From Mycoplasmatota bacterium (lineage in GTDB: Bacteria; Bacillota_I; Bacilli_A; Izemoplasmatales; Hujiaoplasmataceae): DNA of 64,000 nt. Within the stretch, counting starts at the first letter, position 1. Every line of letters starts with the position of its first letter. The translations under genes were made by a program, and so were the position numbers. Shown here piece after piece: positions 20,752 to 29,614 of this stretch. The stretch covers positions 1,550,001 through 1,614,000 of the forward strand of contig CP076020.1 of assembly GCA_018622675.1 (NCBI GenBank), read 5' to 3'. The notes under the pieces were generated by a model, which did not search any database, was not told the DNA's origin, and saw nothing but the letters and a program-made list of their open reading frames with translations.

Positions 20752-22065
20752 TTAGCTACCAGAAACTGGCATTGATTTGATTTTTACTGATGGGGTAGTT
20801 ACACCATAATAACTTAATTTACCATCGTTACCAACCATTGTAATATCTTTTAACATGTCTATAAAGTTTCCTGCGACAGTAATCAAAGCAACAGGTCTAA
20901 CTTTTTTTCCATTCTTTACATAATATCCCATGGCTTGTAATGAAAAATCACCACTTACTGCATTGGCTCCAGCATGAGCACCTTGAACATCTGTAATAAA
21001 AATGCCTTCTTCCATTGATTGAATCATATCATCTAATTTAGAACTCCCTGATTCCATCTTTAAGTTCACCGCTGAAACTGAACCTCCAAAGCCATTACCC
21101 GTTGAAGAAACACCATCTTTCTTTGCAGTCACTAAATTGTGCAAGTAAGTCTTTAATACACCATCTTTAATCAACTCTTTATAAGCAGTCGCTACACCTT
21201 CATCATCAAAAGATCTTGATCGAGCACTTTTTTTCATAAAAGGATCATCAACGATGGTTACTAAATCAGAACCGATCTTTTGGTCAAGTTTTCCTTTTAG
21301 TAATGAAGTGTTTTTTTGAACAGCATCTGCAGAAAAAATATTTTGAAATGCTGAGAATAATGTTGCTAAAGCACCATTAGAGAAGACGATTTCATATGCA
21401 TCAGAAGGAACTGGTTTAGCTCCTAATGCAGCCAAAGCATCATCTGCTATACCTTGAGCGATTTTTTTAATATCAAAATCATTAAAGTCATTAGAAATCA
21501 ATACATCAAAACCAACACGTTGGTCAGTTTCGTCCTTAACTATAACAGAACCACCCATATAAGCAGAGTTAGCTACATTTTCTAAATCAAGTCCTTTTGA
21601 ATTTTTTAAGACTACTTTATTGGTATTTTCAGAATACATCGTTTCAACCACAGACATTCTTTCATCATATTCATGTAAGAATTTATCCATATCTTTTAAT
21701 GTTTGGATTTTCTTTTTAACATCTAATTTTTCTAAATCTTCGTTAAAAATGTCATCTAATTTTTTATATTCTTTATCACCTTCATAGATGATTGCATCGT
21801 CTAAAGAATCAATTTCTTTAGCACTAGCGATGATTGTATCAATGACTTCATCAATAATCTCATCATCTAAAACTTCAGTAACAAAAGTCCCCATTTTGTT
21901 ATTATATATTCCTCTAATAATTAATGATGAAGTATCAGAGATTTCATACTTATCAATATCCCCTTCAAATATTTCAATACTTAAATGTGTTTTATCCGAT
22001 AAATATATTTGAATATCAGTAATTCCTTTTTCAGAAGCTTTATTAAATAATTTTTCAATATTCAT
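20752..22065 (-). CDS. tldE: TldE/PmbA subunit of the TldD-TldE metalloprotease
   Basis: TldE is the non-catalytic partner that forms a heterodimeric zinc protease with TldD; in other bacteria the pair trims peptides such as microcin precursors or unfolded peptides. The 437-residue protein lacks the HExxxH of TldD and has family motifs such as SARSRSFDDEGVAT and a glycine-rich C-terminus (ALITVAGNFIDML). I set the start at 22065: AAGGAG lies 9 bases upstream, within the end of tldD; upstream in-frame ATGs lie deep inside tldD. The two genes are a single base apart and surely co-translated. Confidence 0.92.
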   Translation of the reverse strand: MNIEKLFNKASEKGITDIQIYLSDKTHLSIEIFEGDIDKYEISDTSSLIIRGIYNNKMGTFVTEVLDDEIIDEVIDTIIASAKEIDSLDDAIIYEGDKEYKKLDDIFNEDLEKLDVKKKIQTLKDMDKFLHEYDERMSVVETMYSENTNKVVLKNSKGLDLENVANSAYMGGSVIVKDETDQRVGFDVLISNDFNDFDIKKIAQGIADDALAALGAKPVPSDAYEIVFSNGALATLFSAFQNIFSADAVQKNTSLLKGKLDQKIGSDLVTIVDDPFMKKSARSRSFDDEGVATAYKELIKDGVLKTYLHNLVTAKKDGVSSTGNGFGGSVSAVNLKMESGSSKLDDMIQSMEEGIFITDVQGAHAGANAVSGDFSLQAMGYYVKNGKKVRPVALITVAGNFIDMLKDITMVGNDGKLSYYGVTTPSVKIKSMPVSGS

Positions 22066-22066
22066 C

Positions 22067-23464
22067 TTATTTAGCTCCTTTCTTTTTTCCACCAACAGTG
22101 ATTGCTTGAACCCTGATAGAAGGTTGTCCAACATCAGCAGGAATTGATCCAGAAGCTGATCCACACATTCCACGTTGTCTTTCTAAGTTATTGGCAATCA
22201 TATCAATTTTATGAAGAATGTCTCCACCATTACCAACTAAAGCAGCGCCCTTCACTGGTTCTGCAATTTTCCCATCTCTGATCATATATCCTTCCATCAC
22301 AGAGAAGTTAAAATCACCATTACCAGGATTAACACTACCTCCACCTAGTTTTTTGGCGAATAATCCATATTCAGTGTTTTTAATGATTTCTTCTAATGTA
22401 GAGTCGCCATTATCAATAAAAGTATTGCTCATTCTAGAAGTTGGACTAAATTTATAATTTTGTCGACGACTTGAACCAGTAGGTTCCTCGTTCATTCTTC
22501 TAGCATTAATTTTATCAATCATGTAAGAATTTAAAACCCCATCTTTAATCAGTATGCGACGTTGTTGAGGATAACCTTCATCATCATAGTTAGCTGATCC
22601 CCAACCATTTTCAATGGTTCCGTCATCGATAGCTGTTACAATATCTGCAGCAATCTTAGTTCCTTTTTTTCCAGAAAAAACAGATGCATTTTTAGCAACA
22701 GAAGTTGCTTCTAATGAATGTCCGCAAGCTTCATGGAAAATAACACCACCAAAGGCATTATTAATGATTACCGGCATAACACCACTTGGGCAATCATCTG
22801 CATAAAGCATAGTTTTTGCAATTCTAGCCGCTTCTTCTCCGTGTCCATCAATATCCATCTCATCAAAGAATTCATATCCTTTTCCTGATCCATCACCTGA
22901 TGATCCTGTTTGCATCATACCATTGTCTGAAGCAATAGCTGAAGTCATCATTCTCACACGAACTCTTGTTTCCGTAACAAATCTACCTTCTGAGTTAGCG
23001 ATTAAAACAACTTGCTCGTCATCCATAAGATAAACCATCACTTGTTTAATAACTTCATCATATGAAGACGCTGCTTTATAAGATTGTTTTAAAAGCTTAA
23101 CTTTATCTTTTAAAGCAACTTCACTAGGTTTAATCTTCACTTGATGTTTCTTCCCAACCTCAAGTTCCATGAGTGGTGTCCTTTTAGTTTTCACTTCATC
23201 ACTAAATGATTTAGATAAATCTCTGGCTAATTTAATCAAATCATCAGGGTTTTTACTATTTGTATAAGCATAAACACTTTGTGTTTTTTTAGCAATACGC
23301 ACACCAACACCAAATGATTTTGAATTATTAGACTTTTCTAATCTACCTGATACAGATTGTAATACAGAAGCATTTCTATTTTCAATAAAAACTTCAGAAA
23401 AATCTGCGCCTGTTTCTAGAGCCGTATCTAAGATTTTTTCAATTAATTTTTTCTCTAATAACAT
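22067..23464 (-). CDS. tldD: TldD catalytic subunit of the TldD-TldE metalloprotease
   Basis: The 465-residue protein has the HEACGH zinc site (His244, Glu245, His249) and the C-terminal GGSVNPGNGDFNFSV segment of the TldD family. The start at 23464 follows AGGAGG by 7 bases; the in-frame upstream ATG at 23497 precedes the SD. It is the first gene of the two-gene unit. No microcin-like precursor gene is recognisable nearby, so the substrate is unknown. The pair sits next to an M32 carboxypeptidase, so three peptidase genes lie together. Confidence 0.95.
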   Translation of the reverse strand: MLLEKKLIEKILDTALETGADFSEVFIENRNASVLQSVSGRLEKSNNSKSFGVGVRIAKKTQSVYAYTNSKNPDDLIKLARDLSKSFSDEVKTKRTPLMELEVGKKHQVKIKPSEVALKDKVKLLKQSYKAASSYDEVIKQVMVYLMDDEQVVLIANSEGRFVTETRVRVRMMTSAIASDNGMMQTGSSGDGSGKGYEFFDEMDIDGHGEEAARIAKTMLYADDCPSGVMPVIINNAFGGVIFHEACGHSLEATSVAKNASVFSGKKGTKIAADIVTAIDDGTIENGWGSANYDDEGYPQQRRILIKDGVLNSYMIDKINARRMNEEPTGSSRRQNYKFSPTSRMSNTFIDNGDSTLEEIIKNTEYGLFAKKLGGGSVNPGNGDFNFSVMEGYMIRDGKIAEPVKGAALVGNGGDILHKIDMIANNLERQRGMCGSASGSIPADVGQPSIRVQAITVGGKKKGAK

Positions 23465-23538
23465 ATATTCCTCCTTATTTTCACTCTCAACAACCATTTT
23501 ATCATATCCCTAGTCATTTGAAAAGGTTGACAATGCAA

Positions 23539-25029
23539 CTAATTGTATATTTTAGAATATTTTTCTTTTAAATACCTTACATAATAGCTTGGATTAAACT
23601 TTTGGCCACTAACCATTTCCATGAGTTCTTTAGGGGTTTTACTTGATCCGTATTTATGTATTTTATCTTTTAACCACAGATTAATTTTCTGAATGTTATG
23701 ATCTTTGATTAATTGATCAATATCCAATTCTTTTTTCATCGCATAATAAATTTGCGCTGAATACGCACTACCCAATGCATAGGTCGGAAAATAACCCAAC
23801 ATGCCGCCACTCCAATGGACATCTTGTAATACACCTTCACTGTCATTTTTAGGTCTAACACCTAAATATTCCTCAATTAAATCATTCCAAACCTTAGGAA
23901 GTTCGTCTACATCGACACTTCCATCCATCAACATGTGTTCTATATCATATCTAAGCATAATATGCATAGGATAAGTTAATTCATCAGCTTCAATTCTAAT
24001 TAAAGAAGCTTCCACATGGTTAGACGCTTTAAACATGTCTAGAGCGGTATATCCTTGACTTTGTTCCGGAAATAACTCCTGAAACTTTTTGAAATGTGTT
24101 TGCCAAAAAGCCAAAGACCGTCCAATATTATTCTCATAGAATCGAGATTGTGATTCGTGAATACCCATTGATGTCCCTCCGTTTAAGAGAGTATCATCAA
24201 AATCAGTAGACACTTGTTGTTCATAAGTCGCATGACCTAATTCATGAATTGTTGAATAGATACTTGAAAATATATAGTTTTCCATATATTTAGTTGTTAA
24301 ACGTACATCTTCTGGTGAAGTATTCCATGTAAATGGATGAACAGATTCTTTTAATAAGCCGCTTTTTTTATCAAAAGCAAATTCATCCAACAAATACTGA
24401 GAAAATTCTCTTTGTTTTTCTTTTGGATAAGATTGACTTCTTAATTCATCATATTGATGGTTAGATTTCCTAACAATGTCTTTAACAAAAGGTACTAAAT
24501 CTCTTTTTAAGGTATTGAAAAAGTGATCGTATTCTTTACTTGTCATGCCTTCCTCATAATCATCTAACATCGTGTCGTAAGGATTAGAATCAGAATCATA
24601 ATATAAGGCAAACTTCTTATTATATTCAACAATTTTTTTTAGATTGCCTTTAAATGCTTGATAATCATTATTCTCTTTTGCATCTTCCCATACGATTTGT
24701 GAATGAGTGATTAATTTCATATAATCAACATATTCATCTTCTGGTATATTGACAATTTTATCTAACTCTTTTTTTGCTTTTTTAACTTCTCTTTGTAGTA
24801 AATCATCTAAGTCTTCAAGATTTGCATATAAGACCTTAACAGTCTCTTGGTATTTTTCAGATGTTCTTAAAGCGAACAATTCTTTACTTAAATACCCAGA
24901 CATTTCAGAACGTCTTTCAAAACTATTCCTAGGTGCTTCAGTATTTGAGTCCCAACCAATGATAGTTAAAGCATACTGATAAGCCTTCATTTTTTTAATC
25001 ATTTCTCTAAATTTTTTTATAGCTTCCAT
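23539..25029 (-). CDS. M32-family metallocarboxypeptidase
   Basis: A cytoplasmic zinc carboxypeptidase of the Thermus Taq type, removing C-terminal residues from peptides. At 496 residues it is full length. HELGHATYEQ (His262, Glu263, His266) is the zinc site; the family blocks GTSMGIHESQSRFYEN near 286-301 and VRPKNDSEGVLQDVHWS near 400 follow. The start at 25029 is preceded by AAAGGAG; the upstream in-frame ATG at 25068 has no SD. It lies directly downstream of rpoE beyond that gene's terminator and upstream of tldD. Confidence 0.93.
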   Translation of the reverse strand: MEAIKKFREMIKKMKAYQYALTIIGWDSNTEAPRNSFERRSEMSGYLSKELFALRTSEKYQETVKVLYANLEDLDDLLQREVKKAKKELDKIVNIPEDEYVDYMKLITHSQIVWEDAKENNDYQAFKGNLKKIVEYNKKFALYYDSDSNPYDTMLDDYEEGMTSKEYDHFFNTLKRDLVPFVKDIVRKSNHQYDELRSQSYPKEKQREFSQYLLDEFAFDKKSGLLKESVHPFTWNTSPEDVRLTTKYMENYIFSSIYSTIHELGHATYEQQVSTDFDDTLLNGGTSMGIHESQSRFYENNIGRSLAFWQTHFKKFQELFPEQSQGYTALDMFKASNHVEASLIRIEADELTYPMHIMLRYDIEHMLMDGSVDVDELPKVWNDLIEEYLGVRPKNDSEGVLQDVHWSGGMLGYFPTYALGSAYSAQIYYAMKKELDIDQLIKDHNIQKINLWLKDKIHKYGSSKTPKELMEMVSGQKFNPSYYVRYLKEKYSKIYN

Positions 25030-25097
25030 ACATTTCTTCTCCTTTAATAGATTTAATCCAATTTTCATTATACAATAAAGAAAATTTTTTTAAAATA

Positions 25098-25128
25098 AAA
25101 AAGGAACTTTCCTTTGAAAGTTCCTTTA
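25098..25128 (-). terminator. Terminator of rpoE
   Basis: On the minus strand AAAGGAACTTTC and GAAAGTTCCTTT pair around AAAG, followed by TTTATTTTA, right after the rpoE stop. Confidence 0.9.
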
Positions 25129-25136
25129 AGTATTCA

Positions 25137-25712
25137 CTAGTCTTCATACATTTCTTCGTAGTCATCCATGTATTCATTATATTCTTCATCATCAAAGTCA
25201 TCTGATTCTTCTTCAAATTCTTCGAACTCTTCATCTTCATCATCAAAATCTTCATTCTCAAATTCGTTGTAAAGTTCTTCTTCCTCTTCAGTTAATTCAT
25301 CATCAAAGTCATCTTCGAATTCATCTTCATCATCTTCGACATCTTCTTCATCATAATCTTTTTCATATTCGCTATCATCATCTTCGTCTTCATCATCAAG
25401 TAATTCGTCTTCATATAAAGATAGCTCTTCTTCATAGTCAGGATACTCATCATAATAAGCGCCGTCTTTATCCCATAAATCAATAATTTGACGTCCTTTA
25501 ATATCCCATTCATCATCTCCAGTATAAATGAATTTACCAGAACTAACAAAATCAGCATATGCTTGAGAGATAATTTCTGCTCTCTCTTCATCTGATAAAT
25601 CTTTTTCGTCAGCGATTGCTGAAAACAAATCAACAAAAGTCATTGATTTCTCATTTTCTTTTAAGATTACATAAGCTAATTCCATGATTGACATGTTTTT
25701 TCTATCTGACAT
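25137..25712 (-). CDS. rpoE: DNA-directed RNA polymerase delta subunit
   Basis: Delta is a Firmicutes-type RNA polymerase subunit that helps recycle polymerase and alters initiation at weak promoters. The ~191-residue protein has a folded N-terminal domain (about 1-90, with MSIMELAYVILKE and DEWDIKGRQIIDLWDKDG) and a very acidic disordered tail of Asp and Glu. The start is uncertain between ATG at 25712 and 25721; the first is better conserved in position. Its presence supports descent from the Bacillota. It appears to be monocistronic. Confidence 0.92.
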   Translation of the reverse strand: MSDRKNMSIMELAYVILKENEKSMTFVDLFSAIADEKDLSDEERAEIISQAYADFVSSGKFIYTGDDEWDIKGRQIIDLWDKDGAYYDEYPDYEEELSLYEDELLDDEDEDDDSEYEKDYDEEDVEDDEDEFEDDFDDELTEEEEELYNEFENEDFDDEDEEFEEFEEESDDFDDEEYNEYMDDYEEMYED

Positions 25713-25811
25713 TATTACCATCCATTTCTATCAATATATGCTTAAAAACATATTTATTCTAATGCTTTACATATTATATAGCAAAGTTAAAAATATTACA
25801 AGTATATTTGT

Positions 25812-27500
25812 TTAATCTTTTATAAGATTATTTTTGTGATATGCAAAGCTCTCATTAATCGTATTTAACGCGATATTTTCAAGGTGATCAGCAATTCTTT
25901 CTAGGTTAGAAAGAATATCAACATAATAACCTGAAGAACTATCTTTAATTTTTGGATCATTGATTCTATTAATATGATTTATTCTAAATTCTTTAACAAG
26001 TCTATCGACTTCTTTTTCTCTTTTAATCACTTGGTTAGCTAAATCTTTATCATTATTAAAGTAAGCGCGATAAGCTTCTTCAAAAGATTCTCTTATTAAT
26101 TTAAACAATTGATTCATTTCTTGGCATTCAAAATCATTGAAGATTAATTTTTTCTCTTTTCTTTCAAAGAATAACTCAAATAAATTATCGATATGATCAC
26201 CTATGCGTTCGTAATCACTGATTGTATCAATATTTTTCGCAACCATCTGCATTTGACTTGAACTTAAATCATTAGATCCAATTTCAACCAAATAGTTATG
26301 TATTTTATCTTCCATAGAATCAATAAGTTCTTCACATTGCAAACCTATTTCATAAGACTTATCATCATTTTCCATGGCATAGCTATAAATAAACTCATAC
26401 ATACCAAAAGCGCAATTACTCATATTTTTAATAGCAACCAATGAGTTTTCTATGGCTAAATCAGGTGATTCCTTTAATAATAATTTATCTAAAACAACCT
26501 CTTCAATATCAAGTTCTCCTTTAGAAGGAATCAACTTAGTCACCAACCATACAATATGCTTAATAAAGAAGAATAAAATAAAGATGGTCATTAAGTTAAA
26601 TAATACATGGGATATTGAAATGGTTAATTTATTAGTTAAGTATCCATCGCCTATGACTGAACTTGCCATCCAAGCAACTAAGTTTGAATATGGTTTCAAT
26701 AATATTAAGAATAAGACTGTACCAAAAAGATTAAACATCACATGTACAAGGGCAGTTCTTTTAGCACTACTTGTCCCACCTACTGACGCAAAGATGGATG
26801 TTACCGTTGTTCCTATATTGTCACCTAATACAATGGCAATTGCCCCAATTAAAGGCACAGCTCCTGTTGAGAATAATTGTTGTAAAATACCAATTGTAGC
26901 AGATGAAGATTGAATAATAGCTGTGGTTACAGCACCCACTAAGACACCAATGATTGGCCTATCTTCAACACTTAATAACATAGTTCTAAAAGCATCTAAT
27001 TCAACGAGTTTTTTTAGTGCATCACCCATAGTTTCTAATCCGAAAAACAAAAGACCAAAACCTAAAATCACACGACCAAGGGTTTGTATCTTTCTTTTCT
27101 TAATAAAGAAAATCATAAAAGAACCAATAAAAATGATAGGGAAAATATATTTGTCTATATTTAAAGAAATAATCACCGATGTAAACGTTGTCCCTAAATT
27201 GGCTCCAAAAATGACACCAACAGCTTGTGGTAGTGTCATCAGTCCTGCTCTAACTAATCCAACAACTAAGGCTGAAGTTGCTGAAGAAGATTGAATTAAT
27301 GCGGTTAGTAAAATCCCAACAAATATACCTTTTAATGGTGTATTTGTTGTTTTTTCTAAAAATAATTTAAGTTTATTCCCGGCTAACTTCTTAAGAGAAT
27401 CACTCATTAAGCTCATTCCATAGAGGAATATACCTAAACCTCCAACAACAGCAAATGTAATATCTACCCAGTCAATCGCCAAAAAAAATAAAACCGACAT
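25812..27500 (-). CDS. Na+/phosphate cotransporter with C-terminal PhoU-like domain
   Basis: The 562-residue protein belongs to the NptA/YjbB Na/Pi cotransporter family, which moves phosphate with sodium, in some cases outward. The two inverted halves each carry the signature QSSSAT (near residues 66 and 197) in about 8-9 membrane helices (residues 15-320). A helical PhoU-like domain follows (about 350-550). The SD AAGGAG precedes the ATG. A 10-bp inverted repeat surrounds the leader and start codon. Phosphate export or uptake would fit an organism that consumes nucleic acids, but direction cannot be read from sequence. Confidence 0.92.
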   Translation of the reverse strand: MSVLFFLAIDWVDITFAVVGGLGIFLYGMSLMSDSLKKLAGNKLKLFLEKTTNTPLKGIFVGILLTALIQSSSATSALVVGLVRAGLMTLPQAVGVIFGANLGTTFTSVIISLNIDKYIFPIIFIGSFMIFFIKKRKIQTLGRVILGFGLLFFGLETMGDALKKLVELDAFRTMLLSVEDRPIIGVLVGAVTTAIIQSSSATIGILQQLFSTGAVPLIGAIAIVLGDNIGTTVTSIFASVGGTSSAKRTALVHVMFNLFGTVLFLILLKPYSNLVAWMASSVIGDGYLTNKLTISISHVLFNLMTIFILFFFIKHIVWLVTKLIPSKGELDIEEVVLDKLLLKESPDLAIENSLVAIKNMSNCAFGMYEFIYSYAMENDDKSYEIGLQCEELIDSMEDKIHNYLVEIGSNDLSSSQMQMVAKNIDTISDYERIGDHIDNLFELFFERKEKKLIFNDFECQEMNQLFKLIRESFEEAYRAYFNNDKDLANQVIKREKEVDRLVKEFRINHINRINDPKIKDSSSGYYVDILSNLERIADHLENIALNTINESFAYHKNNLIKD

Positions 27501-27541
27501 AATATCTCCTTAGAAAGAATATTTAAATCGGTTTTATTATA
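27488..27541 (-). promoter_or_regulatory. Promoter and inverted repeat flanking the Na/Pi cotransporter start
   Basis: On the minus strand TATAAT lies at 27536-27541. ATAAAACCGA (reading forward at 27488-27497) is perfectly repeated in inverse at 27528-27537, enclosing the SD and ATG. The downstream arm falls in the first codons and runs into a T tract, so in RNA it could act as an attenuator or block translation; as DNA it could bind a repressor twice. The predicted transcription start cuts into the upstream arm, which weakens the RNA model. Confidence 0.45.
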
Positions 27542-27571
27542 TCAAATGAATTAAAAAACACAAGAGAAAAA

Positions 27572-28531
27572 TTATTTATCTAATCCTTCTTTATATTCTT
27601 TAACTAATTTATCAGCATCTTTTAATAAATCTTCAGTTTTATCCCATGTCCCTAAATTAGCACCACAAGCTAAAGCATGTCCACCACCATCATATTGATT
27701 CGCTAATTTATCAATAGCAGGTCCTTTAGAACGCATTCTAGCTCTTACAAATCCTTCTTCATATTCAGCAAATAACATCCAAACAGGACAATCTTCTAAT
27801 TGTGATAACTCATTAACAAGAGATGTTGCTTCTTCTAATGAAACGTCAAATTCTTCCACCAAGTCGTTTGTCATATTAATATATGCAACCCCGTTCTCAG
27901 TTTTCTTAAAGTTTAATAAAACATACCCTTGTAGTTTTAATAAATTCTCAGACTTAACACTTAATTTATTTAAAACTTCTACAAAATCTAATCCATAATC
28001 TAGTAAATATGCAACCGATCTAAATGTATCAGAATTGACAGATCTAAATCTAAATCTTCCTGTATCGGTTACAATTCCAGTATATAAAGCTATCGCTGCA
28101 TCCATATTCATTTTAAGTTCATCTTGATATTTCAAAAAGAACTCTAAAATAATTTGTGCAGAAGCTGGTCTAGATGTATCAACAAACATTAAATCGCCAT
28201 AATCATTAACTGGGATATGATGATCTATTTTAATCACATAATCACTTAATTTATATCTTTGATCCGATACCCTATCTTCTGAAGCTGTATCAACAACAAT
28301 TGATAAAGCACCTTCAAAGTCTTTATCCTCTAAAAGATCAGGCTTACCTACATATGAAACATAATCAGCTTCTTCACCCACTAAGTAAACTTCTTTTTCA
28401 GGATAAGTTTCTTTAATAATATTCTTTAAACCAAATCCCGCTCCATAACAATCTCCATCAGGTCTTTTATGAATATGCATAATAATTTTTTTATATTCTT
28501 TAATTTTTTCTAATATTTTATCTTGTACCAT
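27572..28531 (-). CDS. DHH-family oligoribonuclease/phosphatase (NrnA-like), copy 1
   Basis: DHH/DHHA1 proteins of this size degrade very short RNA or DNA oligomers and pAp, and can clear pApA or pGpG from cyclic dinucleotides. The 319-residue protein has HKRPDGDCYG near residues 20-29, the VDTAS metal motif near 90, DHHIP at about 107, and the C-terminal DHHA1 motif GGGHALACGA near 285. All manganese ligands are in place. Its start lies within the end of the upstream paralogue (14-base overlap), so the pair is coupled. No membrane or PAS/GGDEF part, so it is not GdpP. Confidence 0.93.
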   Translation of the reverse strand: MVQDKILEKIKEYKKIIMHIHKRPDGDCYGAGFGLKNIIKETYPEKEVYLVGEEADYVSYVGKPDLLEDKDFEGALSIVVDTASEDRVSDQRYKLSDYVIKIDHHIPVNDYGDLMFVDTSRPASAQIILEFFLKYQDELKMNMDAAIALYTGIVTDTGRFRFRSVNSDTFRSVAYLLDYGLDFVEVLNKLSVKSENLLKLQGYVLLNFKKTENGVAYINMTNDLVEEFDVSLEEATSLVNELSQLEDCPVWMLFAEYEEGFVRARMRSKGPAIDKLANQYDGGGHALACGANLGTWDKTEDLLKDADKLVKEYKEGLDK

Positions 28532-29471
28532 TATTTTCCTCCTCTAATAGTAAATCTAAGTCTTTTAAAATCATATCAGTTTCTTCCCAAGTATTGACCG
28601 AACATCCACAAGCTCTTAAGTGGCCCCCGCCGCCATATTTTTTAGCAACTTTTAGTACCTCATAATCTCTTGAACGTAATTCGCACTTGATATTATCTTC
28701 TTCTGAATCATAAGTAAAGTTAGCCCAAATAGGTATTTCTTTAATACCAGCCATTTGTCCAACTAAAGCTCTGCTTACAAAATGTGTATCTAAATGATAT
28801 TGTTTTATAAAGTCTTCTGTATTCTTTCGATAAGCGACATTCTTATCAGTCAATTCAACTGATTCAAAGAATATTGATTTAATCTTTTTATCTTCAAAGG
28901 TCTCTAAATAGATTAAATCATGAATTTCTTGCAAGTTAATTCCCGCTTCCATTAACTTAGAAGTCACATAAAAAGTTCTAGCAGTTGTTGAATTAAACCT
29001 AAACCTTCCTGTATCGCCTATAATCCCCATATATAATGCTTTAGCACTCTCTAGACTTATAGTCATATTCTTTTCTAAAAGCATATGAGCGACCATTTCA
29101 GCCGTTGATGATGCATTTATATCCCTTATATATAAATCATGGTCAATATCAGGATCATTTCTATGATGATCAACTAAAACGAGTTCTTTATAATACCTAT
29201 AATCTACTTCTCTTAACATTTGTTTAGCAACCGTATCCAAGATGATGACTAAAGATTTATTTCTTGTTTCAATAGAAACTTCATCAAAATCACCAAAGTA
29301 ATTTAAATTATTTGTATCCCCCACAATGTAAATATTTTTTTCTTTATATCTTTCTTTCAAAGCATAATACAATCCAAATTGAGATCCATAAGCATCTAAA
29401 TCAGGGTTTTTATGTCTAGCGACAACAATAGAATCATACTTATTAATTAATTCAAAAAATTTTTCCGTCAT
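28518..29471 (-). CDS. DHH-family oligoribonuclease/phosphatase (NrnA-like), copy 2
   Basis: A 317-residue paralogue of its downstream neighbour with the same layout: RHKNPDLDAYGSQFGL near 18-33, LDTVAK near 89, DHHRND near 107, GGGHLRACGC near 285. It is the first gene of the pair and has its own promoter (extended -10 TGGTATACT at 29498-29503 on the minus strand) and SD GGAGGG. Tandem NrnA-type genes with intact active sites suggest different substrates, for example linear dinucleotides and pAp. The endonuclease I lipoprotein gene is divergent, 143 bases away. Confidence 0.92.
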   Translation of the reverse strand: MTEKFFELINKYDSIVVARHKNPDLDAYGSQFGLYYALKERYKEKNIYIVGDTNNLNYFGDFDEVSIETRNKSLVIILDTVAKQMLREVDYRYYKELVLVDHHRNDPDIDHDLYIRDINASSTAEMVAHMLLEKNMTISLESAKALYMGIIGDTGRFRFNSTTARTFYVTSKLMEAGINLQEIHDLIYLETFEDKKIKSIFFESVELTDKNVAYRKNTEDFIKQYHLDTHFVSRALVGQMAGIKEIPIWANFTYDSEEDNIKCELRSRDYEVLKVAKKYGGGGHLRACGCSVNTWEETDMILKDLDLLLEEENNGTR

Positions 29472-29614
29472 TTATACCCTCCAAACGATAGTAAAATAGT
29501 ATACCATAAATGATTGTTATTTTCTATTAATTAACACTAAATCATTGTGTTTTTATATATGAAAATCAATATATATGATATAATAATTTGAAAATAAAAT
29601 TAAGGAGACCCATC

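Noticed and set aside
25292-25636. Met- and Lys-rich open frame within rpoE
   Set aside because: It is the shifted frame of the Asp/Glu-rich repeat-like tail of rpoE, which cannot easily produce stops; not a gene.
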